This document shows positions 35,563 through 42,482 of a stretch of 64,000 bases of DNA, in pieces. How positions within the stretch are numbered: position 1 is the first letter of the stretch; each line of letters starts with the position of its first letter. Source of the DNA: Desulfosediminicola flagellatus (GTDB lineage: Bacteria > Desulfobacterota > Desulfobulbia > Desulfobulbales > Desulfocapsaceae). The translations under genes and the position numbers were made by a program. A model generated the notes under the pieces. That model was not told the origin of the DNA. It was given only the letters and a program-made list of their open reading frames with translations, and did no database searches. The stretch is taken from positions 6,528,501 through 6,592,500 of the forward strand of contig NZ_CP050698.1 in the NCBI RefSeq assembly GCF_005116655.2, given 5' to 3'.

Positions 35563-37512
35563 TTATGCCGACAGTGACTGAAAGTAATCTTTGAGGTTTT
35601 CCTTTGCTACTTCAGGTTGTTGCTGCGAAAAATTTATTCTGTACCAGATCTCAAGATTAATTAGACTCCAAATTCTGTTACCATTATTCATACGCTTTGC
35701 AGCATGATCTGCAAGTAATGAGTTGATATATTTTTGATTAAAAAGATTATCCTTCACAAGGAGTGAGTTTTGTAGAAGATCACGGGAAAAGTCTTTCAAC
35801 TCCCCTCGGAGCCATTCGTTTATTGGAGATCCAAATCCCTGTTTTGGAAGTTTGATTATTTCGGCGGGGAGATATTTTTTTGCAAGCTGTTTTAGCAGAT
35901 ATTTACGTTTGCCATTTTTTAATTTTAGCTTGGCCGGGATAGTTGCTGCAAATTCTACGAGTTCATGGTCAAGAAATGGGTTTCGTGCTTCGAGGCCATG
36001 CATCATTGAAATGCGATCGACTTTAACGTTGGAATATTCAGGGACCCGAATCATCAGGTCACAAAACATCATTTTATTCAGGGAATCCATAATCTGGTCA
36101 TCTGCGTACCTGGATAAGATTCCATCCATTGAGTTCATTCCCTTTACGCGTTGCTGAAAATCGTGTGTATAGAGCTGATCTTTTTGTTCATTTTCAAAAG
36201 AGAAGAAGCTTATTCCACGAGGGTAGCATTCATTTTCCGGCATCATGGACATTGTGTTGAACCAGCGTAAGGTCTGGCGCCAACTTTTGCGGGCAGTCTT
36301 TTCTTCAAAAAGGTTGAGAAATGCCGGAATGAATTTTTTCCTCAGCGTGTGGGGTAAACATCTATACTTTGTAAGCATCTGATTGGCTATGTAGCGATCA
36401 TAACCAGCAAAGGACTCATCACCACCATCACCTGTGAGAACAACGGTGACATGTTCCCTAGCAAGTTTTGCAACATAGTACATTGGTAAGGCCGGAACAT
36501 CGGCAAAAGGTCCATCCAGATGATAAATCAAGTCAGGAAGAATCTTTATAGCTTCAGGATGAACTACCAGTTCCCTGTGGTCAGTTTTGAAGGCATCAGC
36601 GATTTTTCTTGCATCCGGAAGCTCATTGAACCCCTCAGTCTGGTCGCCAATAGAAAAGCTGTTAACAGGACTTGATGAAAACTGACTCATTAAAGCCACT
36701 ACCATCCCGGAATCCAAACCGCTGCTCAGGAAGGCTCCAATGGGAACATCGCTGATCATTCTTGATTTGACTGCCCTGGAGAGAACTTCTTCACTTTTTG
36801 CGAGTGCCTCTTCCTCGCTCATAGATGTGTCTGTTTTGTAGGTAAGATTCCAATAGGACTCTATCCGAACCTTTCCCTCGTTTACCGTCAGGTAGGAGGC
36901 CGGGGGCAATTTACAGATACCCTTAAACAGATCTTCCTGTTGAGGTATGAACTTAAAGGAGAGGAAGTCGTGTAAAGCAGATGGATTCAACTCTCGTCTT
37001 ATCCTGTTGTCACAGAATAACGCCTTAATTTCTGATGCAAAGAGAAACGATTTTTCATGCTGGGTGTAAAACAGGGGTTTTTTTCCTAAACGATCACGTC
37101 CAAGCATTAAACGTCGTTTTTTCTCGTCCCAAAGAGCGAAGGAGAACATACCTTTCAGCTGTTTGATACATTCGACGCCTTCGTCCTCGTATAGATGGAC
37201 AATAACCTCGGTATCCGAGGATGTGGTGAAGGTATGTCCACGACGAAGTAGTTGCTCCCGAAGAGCTTGGTAGTTATAGATCTCACCGTTTAAAACGATC
37301 CATACGGTGCCATCCTCGTTGGAAAGTGGCTGATGACCTGTTTGGAGGTCTATTATACTGAGACGGCGCTGGCCAAACCCTATCATCTGGTTGACATAAT
37401 GACCTTCGTCATCAGGGCCGCGATGCGCCAATGAATCACTCATCCGCTTGATCAGATCAGCATCTACAGTGTATCCATATCTGTTTCCTACTTCGCCACA
37501 AATACCACACAT
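35563..37512 (-). CDS. asnB: Glutamine-hydrolysing asparagine synthase family protein
   Basis: 649 residues. N-terminal class II glutaminase domain with nucleophile Cys2 (MCGICGE), RGPDDEG, GQRRLSIID, NGEIYNY and SSDTEV; C-terminal synthetase domain with the ATP-pyrophosphatase loop FLSSGLDSG and VVLTGDGGDESFAGYDRY. Such enzymes make asparagine, but paralogues in polysaccharide clusters are believed to amidate uronic acids or other sugar carboxylates. First gene of the minus-strand unit, with a MITE-like relic directly upstream. Sugar amidation is inferred from context only. Confidence 0.88.
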   Translation of the reverse strand: MCGICGEVGNRYGYTVDADLIKRMSDSLAHRGPDDEGHYVNQMIGFGQRRLSIIDLQTGHQPLSNEDGTVWIVLNGEIYNYQALREQLLRRGHTFTTSSDTEVIVHLYEDEGVECIKQLKGMFSFALWDEKKRRLMLGRDRLGKKPLFYTQHEKSFLFASEIKALFCDNRIRRELNPSALHDFLSFKFIPQQEDLFKGICKLPPASYLTVNEGKVRIESYWNLTYKTDTSMSEEEALAKSEEVLSRAVKSRMISDVPIGAFLSSGLDSGMVVALMSQFSSSPVNSFSIGDQTEGFNELPDARKIADAFKTDHRELVVHPEAIKILPDLIYHLDGPFADVPALPMYYVAKLAREHVTVVLTGDGGDESFAGYDRYIANQMLTKYRCLPHTLRKKFIPAFLNLFEEKTARKSWRQTLRWFNTMSMMPENECYPRGISFFSFENEQKDQLYTHDFQQRVKGMNSMDGILSRYADDQIMDSLNKMMFCDLMIRVPEYSNVKVDRISMMHGLEARNPFLDHELVEFAATIPAKLKLKNGKRKYLLKQLAKKYLPAEIIKLPKQGFGSPINEWLRGELKDFSRDLLQNSLLVKDNLFNQKYINSLLADHAAKRMNNGNRIWSLINLEIWYRINFSQQQPEVAKENLKDYFQSLSA

Positions 37513-37557
37513 ATAGTGTTATTACCTTTGTACTTGGTTACTAAACTTACCTATCAG

Positions 37558-37702
37558 CCAGGAGGCTGCCCGACAATGCCCTTTTCACCCAGATCTTCGT
37601 TAAACTCGAAAATTATCCTCGGAATATCGATTATATGCCTCCGGTAATTTTGCGAGTTTGCCTAGATCTGAACGAAATGTCTAATCTGGGACACTCTCCC
37701 AG
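37558..37702 (+). mobile_element. MITE copy C, decayed
   Basis: Left end CCAGGAGGCTGCCCGACAAT differs from copy A by two bases; right end CTGGGACACTCTCCCAG is a mutated form of the family end. The interior is diverged but keeps similar blocks (CCCAGATCTTCGTTAAACTC). It lies just upstream of asnB. Confidence 0.55.
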
Positions 37703-38266
37703 GTCTCGGAATATATTGATATGTATCAATTTTCATACCAACTACACGATAGGATGATTGTCTCTGGATTTTCATTTCCGCTGAGAAAGCCTAACTCATT
37801 AGTGGTTCCCATGCAACTTTTTTATACTTATCAATATATTGTCTTGATAAGCATAAAAAACGATTCCTAAGATAACACGGGCCGCATTTGAAGGGTGACT
37901 CTATAAATACGTGTATGCCCACTTCAAAGTCTTCTGCCTATCCTGCACGTGGTACCTCAAGAGCCTATGTGATACTCATGAAATTTCAGGCTATATTTTG
38001 GCGTCGCAGGAGTGGTTTAACCTTTCGTAATTAAATGGTTTATATGGTTTGCAGTCTCACGGTTATGAGAGCCTGTCAGGACACTCATTTGTTATGTTGT
38101 TTTTAGTATGATTAACTTGCCGTAAATGTACAGAAAAAGAGTAGCATTGAGGGTTCTAATAGGTTAGGATTCTCTCAGTTTTATGTAGCCGATTGTCGGC
38201 AAACCTTTGTTCGATCTGTCTAAAGAGACAATTTCTTATCACCTACACACGAAATATACATTTACT
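37703..38266. other. Divergent intergenic region with a hairpin
   Basis: About 560 bp between the asnB and SGNH transcription units, in addition to the MITE. At 37821-37856 TTTATACTTATCAA pairs with TTGATAAGCATAAA (one wobble) around an 8-nt loop; it is flanked by T on the left and A on the right. Promoters for the polysaccharide operon probably lie here but I could not fix them. Confidence 0.4.
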
Positions 38267-39343
38267 ATGCCGGAGACGACCTTTAAACAGAACCGCATCA
38301 GGGAAATCCTGATAAAGGGTGCAATGTCGTTGTTCCTAATGGGATTGCTGACATTAGTCCTTCTTGTGGCCGCCGAATTTTTTCTTCGTCTGTACTATAA
38401 TGATGTTCTGTCCACCGCTGATGGAAGGTCGTTATTGTCACGAAAAAATGCTGCCTTATTCAACTCAGAAAGAAATCCGTATGGATTGCGCGGGAAAACT
38501 GTTCCCGTCAACCATGACGGAAGGTACAGAGTTGTTGTGCAGGGTGACTCTTTTACGTATGGGCAGGGGGTATACCCGGCAGATAAGAGGTTTACCGAGA
38601 TTCTGGAGAGCCGGCTGATTCAGGATCAATTCAAGCAGGGAGTCGTGGTGGCCAATAGTGGCATCTGCGGGTTCAATCTTCGGCATCATGTGAAACACCT
38701 TTCATTTATTGAGGATATTCATCCGGATTTTGTTTTGTACCAGTGGTATATCAATGATATGGACAGTAAACCTGACTATCGAAAGGTAAAAACTCCACCA
38801 TTGGTTTCGAACAAGAAACTCGACAAATTCTTATGGGAACATTCCATACTCTACTATCTTATCCAGCAGAGGTATGGATTGCTCCGGACTGTCGCTGGAA
38901 AGCAGATTCCTTACACGGATTATCTTGTAAAACGTTTCGAAGATCCTGAAAGTTCATATTCTAAAATTGCAGATAAGCTGCTTGAAAAGCTGTTCCAGGG
39001 CTATGAAAGCCGAGGAATAGATTATGGTGTTGTGCTGTTTCCCAGTTTTGCAGAACATTTTAGCAACTATCAATTGGATTTTCTCCATGAACGGGTCCTC
39101 GAACACTGCAGTAAACATAACGTGAAGTGTCTTGATTTACGCGAAGAGTACAGGGGAATAGATGATAACAAAAGCCTTTGGGCTAACGTATTTGATGCAC
39201 ATCCGGGTGAATTGGCGCATGAACTTGCCGCAGAAGCAATATACGATCATTTTAGCGAATATTGGAAAGAAAAAGATCAATTACGAATTGAACGCGCTGA
39301 GTCTATAGTCAGCCAATCGCAAGACGGTGGAAATAATGAGTGA
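38267..39343 (+). CDS. Membrane-anchored SGNH/GDSL hydrolase-like protein
   Basis: 358 residues from ATG 38267; a TTG at 38207 and an ATG near 38324 are alternatives and no ribosome site decides. One N-terminal transmembrane helix (MSLFLMGLLTLVLLVAAEFF) puts the rest outside the inner membrane. SGNH blocks: GDSFTYGQGV (block I Ser), NSGICGFN (block II Gly), YINDMD (block III Asn) and DAHPGELAHELAA (block V Asp-x-x-His). Such proteins often remove or transfer acyl groups on polysaccharides. Its stop overlaps the next gene by 8 bp, so it belongs to the unit with the carbamoyltransferase. Confidence 0.83.
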   Translation: MPETTFKQNRIREILIKGAMSLFLMGLLTLVLLVAAEFFLRLYYNDVLSTADGRSLLSRKNAALFNSERNPYGLRGKTVPVNHDGRYRVVVQGDSFTYGQGVYPADKRFTEILESRLIQDQFKQGVVVANSGICGFNLRHHVKHLSFIEDIHPDFVLYQWYINDMDSKPDYRKVKTPPLVSNKKLDKFLWEHSILYYLIQQRYGLLRTVAGKQIPYTDYLVKRFEDPESSYSKIADKLLEKLFQGYESRGIDYGVVLFPSFAEHFSNYQLDFLHERVLEHCSKHNVKCLDLREEYRGIDDNKSLWANVFDAHPGELAHELAAEAIYDHFSEYWKEKDQLRIERAESIVSQSQDGGNNE

Positions 39344-39794
39344 TACATTCAAACAGGGGTTGGTATCGAAGGTTGTATGGCAATGGGTGGAAAAGGCAGC
39401 ACAGCCTGGTCCCCAAAAACCATCTATGATTTTCAGTCTTGTAACTCTGGGAATCGGACTTGGTATTGGTGCACTTTTCTATGCGTATTTCAAACCCGTT
39501 ATGGCAATAATAGTATGGGTAATTTCATCCTGTATTTTTCTTTTGTCCAGGTTTGCACCCGGAATGTATGGCGCTATAGAAAGAGGGTTTGCAATTCTTT
39601 CCCGTTATATAGGTATTGTTCTTACATGGCTGCTTTTGACCCCGTTTTATTATGTCTGCTTCGGATTCGGGAGGTTGATGCAGAAAATTACCGGCAAGGA
39701 CCCAATGACCCGCAGGTTCGATGACGAGGCAGATACGTATTGGCAAGATAAGGTTGCGGAGTTGGACGAAGAGCGCTACAGGAGGCAGTTCTAA
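39336..39794 (+). CDS. SxtJ-like small membrane protein
   Basis: 152 residues from ATG 39336 (GGTGG at 39326-39330); a GTG at 39327 is the alternative. Three hydrophobic helices are visible (IFSLVTLGIGLGIGALFYAYF, VMAIIVWVISSCIFLLS, IGIVLTWLLLTPFYYVCFGF), then a charged tail (KDPMTRRFDDEADTYWQ). In many genomes a protein of this type, named SxtJ after the saxitoxin cluster, sits beside a NodU/CmcH-like carbamoyltransferase and a DUF5989 protein. Its stop overlaps the carbamoyltransferase start (TAATG). Function is not established in the family. Confidence 0.75.
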   Translation: MSDTFKQGLVSKVVWQWVEKAAQPGPQKPSMIFSLVTLGIGLGIGALFYAYFKPVMAIIVWVISSCIFLLSRFAPGMYGAIERGFAILSRYIGIVLTWLLLTPFYYVCFGFGRLMQKITGKDPMTRRFDDEADTYWQDKVAELDEERYRRQF

Positions 39795-41617
39795 TGAATA
39801 TTCTTGGAATAAGTGGTTATTACCACGACTCCGCTGCTGTTCTGGTGCAGGACGGTAAAATCATCGCAGCTGCCCAGGAAGAGCGGTTTACACGGATCAA
39901 ACATGACCATGATTTCCCGATCAATGCGGTCCGGTATTGTCTTGCAGAGGGTGGTATCGAAGGCGGAGAAATCGATGCGGTAGCTTTCTATGATAAGCCT
40001 ATAACGAAATTTGTCCGGTTGATGGAAACCTATTTTTCGGTAGCTCCCAGAGGCTTGAATTCATTTATGATGGCTGTACCTCTGTGGTTAAAACAGAAGC
40101 TGTGGATTCCTTACCAGATCGAAAAAAGCCTGAACTCCTGCGGGGTCAAAGCTAATAACGTATATTTCCCGGAACACCATGAATCTCACGGTGCCTCGAC
40201 CTACTATCCCTCTCCTTTTGAAGAGGCGGCTATTCTTACAATGGACGGTGTCGGAGAGTGGGCTACCTCTACTATTGGTGTGGGACGAGGAAACAGCATA
40301 GAAATATTCAAAGAGCTCAGGTTTCCCCACTCTCTGGGACTCCTCTATTCAGCTTTTACCTATTTTACGGGATTCAGGGTGAATTCAGGTGAGTACAAGC
40401 TGATGGGGTTAGCTCCTTACGGAAAGCCCAAGTATGTTAAGTTGATCTATGACCACCTGCTTGACATTCGGGATGACGGCTCATTCAGGCTGAATATGGA
40501 TTATTTCGGCTATCTTGAGGGGTTGCGCATGACCGGGCCGAAATTTGACGGTCTTTTCGACGGGCCACCCCGTAAGCCGGAAAGTGCAATCACACAAAGG
40601 GAAATGGATATTGCCGCATCCATACAGGTGGTGACAGAGGATATCGTACTTCGCATGGCCCGTTATGCCCGGAAAATCACCGGAATGAAAAACCTCTGCC
40701 TTTCCGGTGGTGTGGCACTCAACTGTGTTGCAAACGGAAAGCTGCTAAGAGAAAATGTTTTCGATGACATCTATGTCCAACCCGCTTCGGGTGATGCAGG
40801 TGGAGCCCTGGGAGCAGCTCTGCTGGTCTGGCATCAGGTGGATGGCAATGCCAGACATGCTGACGGTGTAAAAGACTCGATGCAAGGCGCCTATCTTGGT
40901 CCGCAATTCTCAGATGATGAAATCGGCGCATATTTAGACACACATGGTTATGCAGCAAGAAAACTTGAGAGTGCTGACTGGTCGGGAGAGATCGCACGAC
41001 TCATCGCTTCAGAAAAAGTGGTTGGGTTATTTCAGGGTAGGATGGAATTCGGCCCTAGAGCACTGGGAAACCGTTCCATTATCGGGGATGCACGTTCCAC
41101 CACAATGCAGTCGGTGATGAACCTCAAGATTAAGTACCGCGAATCCTTTCGACCGTTTGCCCCGTCGTGTCTTGAGGAGCATGTGTCCGACTATTTTGAT
41201 ATAGACAGGCCTTCCCCGTATATGCTGATGGTAGCTGATGTCAGGAGTGATAGGCTCGTTGCTCATGAGGCGCAGGAGTTTGAATTCGGTGACATGATCA
41301 ACCAGGTTCGCTCTGATATCCCGGCAATAACACACGTGGATAATTCCGCCAGGATCCAGACAGTATCAAAGGAAACGAACAAACCGTATCACGATATAAT
41401 CAAGGCATTTCACGACATCACTGGTTACGGTGTGATTATCAACACTTCTTTCAATGTGAGAGGTGAACCCATAGTTTGTACCCCGGAGGATGCTTACCGG
41501 TGTTTTATGCGAACGGAAATGGACTATCTTGTTCTTGGCTCCTACCTTCTTGGGAAGGAGGATCAAAAGGCGTTCAACGATGATGAAAACTGGCGTGAAA
41601 GCTATCAACTTGACTAG
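39794..41617 (+). CDS. NodU/CmcH-family carbamoyltransferase
   Basis: 607 residues, full length. N-terminal Kae1-like domain with ILGISGYYHDSAAVLVQDG, EERFTRIKHD, HHESHGASTYYPS, LTMDGVGEW and LCLSGGVALNCVANGKL, GDAGGALGAAL; C-terminal domain with FQGRMEFGPRALGNRSII, KYRESFRPFAP and INTSFNVRGEPIV. These enzymes make carbamoyl-adenylate from carbamoyl phosphate and ATP and transfer the carbamoyl group to a hydroxyl, as in Nod factors and cephamycin. In a polysaccharide setting the acceptor is probably a sugar hydroxyl. Translationally coupled to the SxtJ-like gene; the DUF5989-like gene follows. Confidence 0.93.
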   Translation: MNILGISGYYHDSAAVLVQDGKIIAAAQEERFTRIKHDHDFPINAVRYCLAEGGIEGGEIDAVAFYDKPITKFVRLMETYFSVAPRGLNSFMMAVPLWLKQKLWIPYQIEKSLNSCGVKANNVYFPEHHESHGASTYYPSPFEEAAILTMDGVGEWATSTIGVGRGNSIEIFKELRFPHSLGLLYSAFTYFTGFRVNSGEYKLMGLAPYGKPKYVKLIYDHLLDIRDDGSFRLNMDYFGYLEGLRMTGPKFDGLFDGPPRKPESAITQREMDIAASIQVVTEDIVLRMARYARKITGMKNLCLSGGVALNCVANGKLLRENVFDDIYVQPASGDAGGALGAALLVWHQVDGNARHADGVKDSMQGAYLGPQFSDDEIGAYLDTHGYAARKLESADWSGEIARLIASEKVVGLFQGRMEFGPRALGNRSIIGDARSTTMQSVMNLKIKYRESFRPFAPSCLEEHVSDYFDIDRPSPYMLMVADVRSDRLVAHEAQEFEFGDMINQVRSDIPAITHVDNSARIQTVSKETNKPYHDIIKAFHDITGYGVIINTSFNVRGEPIVCTPEDAYRCFMRTEMDYLVLGSYLLGKEDQKAFNDDENWRESYQLD

Positions 41618-41782
41618 ATTTTACGCAAGTGCCATATCTTTTACCTCAAAGCCCGGCATGTCGGATGGGAGGAGTTTCTCTGAGAACGAAGAGGTTGGAG
41701 AAAATGGACGTATCCAGCCAGCCTATACATAGGTTTCAAAACAGATACTGGAAAATAAAGCTAAAGAGGCAGAGAAGAGGAA

Positions 41783-41947
41783 ATGAATTTCATAAAGCAT
41801 TTAATATCGCTGTTCAAGGAGCTGTTCCAATTTGCTGTAAAAAACAAAACCTGGTGGATTGTTCCCCTGGTTGTTGTCTTTTTGGGTATCGGTTTATTAA
41901 TTGTTGTAGGTGAGACTTCGGCACCATTTATTTACACGCTATTTTAG
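41783..41947 (+). CDS. DUF5989-like single-helix membrane peptide
   Basis: 54 residues. Starts MNFIKHLISLFKELFQFAVKN, then KTWW and a transmembrane helix (IVPLVVVFLGIGLLIVVG), ending TSAPFIYTLF. The helix preceded by KxxW(W/L)(I/L)(V/L)P and the C-terminal APFIYTLF fit the DUF5989 family, small proteins found next to carbamoyltransferase and SxtJ genes. An AGAGG (41776-41780) precedes the ATG closely. It lies 165 bp after the carbamoyltransferase. Function is unknown. Confidence 0.8.
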   Translation: MNFIKHLISLFKELFQFAVKNKTWWIVPLVVVFLGIGLLIVVGETSAPFIYTLF

Positions 41948-42040
41948 GAATTTTTCGCATTAAAGCTGAGCATATTGATCAAAGTCGAGGGGTAAGATTT
42001 TTTAAAGTAGTTTGCTTATACCTCAGACTGAAGCGGAGGT

Positions 42041-42097
42041 AAAAGTCAGCATTGCTAATAGGCCTCATATCAATCCTTGTCGGAAATGCTGACTTTT
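42041..42097. terminator. Hairpin after the carbamoyltransferase unit
   Basis: AAAAGTCAGCATT pairs perfectly with AATGCTGACTTTT (13 bp) across a 31-nt loop, ending in TTTT on the plus strand. It probably ends the SGNH-to-DUF5989 operon. Confidence 0.6.
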
Positions 42098-42222
42098 GCT
42101 GGAGCGTGTAACGATATTCTACTTAACCTCTTTTTTTCTTCGCACATAAGCTCTACTTCCTCATCTGTAAATCCTCCTTCCCTGATCAGGTGAAGGTGCA
42201 GAAGAGCAAAGGCGTGCTCCAT
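42070..42222 (-). CDS. Possible small ORF or gene fragment, unknown
   Basis: 50 residues: MEHAFALLHLHLIREGGFTDE, then EVELMCEEKKRL and a short tail. The acidic/basic pattern and codon choice look protein-like, but the ribosome site is weak and its 3' end overlaps the hairpin loop. It may be a genuine small protein or the tail of a decayed gene. No homologue is recognised. Confidence 0.3.
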   Translation of the reverse strand: MEHAFALLHLHLIREGGFTDEEVELMCEEKKRLSRISLHAPAKVSISDKD

Positions 42223-42295
42223 TGTTTTGCCTGTTGAGTATCTGACCAGCCTTTCTCGTTATCTTTTAAATTACAAATTCAAATGTTTGATTGTA

Positions 42296-42326
42296 AAAAA
42301 ATCCACCACGAATGGTGGGCTTTTTT
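42296..42326. terminator. Bidirectional terminator
   Basis: CCACCA/TGGTGG with a 4-nt loop, T6 after it on the plus strand and T7 after it on the minus strand. It lies about 160 bp beyond the 3' end of the minus-strand acyltransferase gene. Confidence 0.65.
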
Positions 42327-42482
42327 CGCACCTGAAGCGTTACAAACCACTTGCGGTAATTTACTACACCGCATGGCTTATGCCTCTACCTGCGAAAAAA
42401 GTGTATCAATGAGAAATCAGGGCTAATAGTTATTACCAAATCTTTGTGCCGGTAGCGGGAACCCAAAGGGAAAACATGAACC

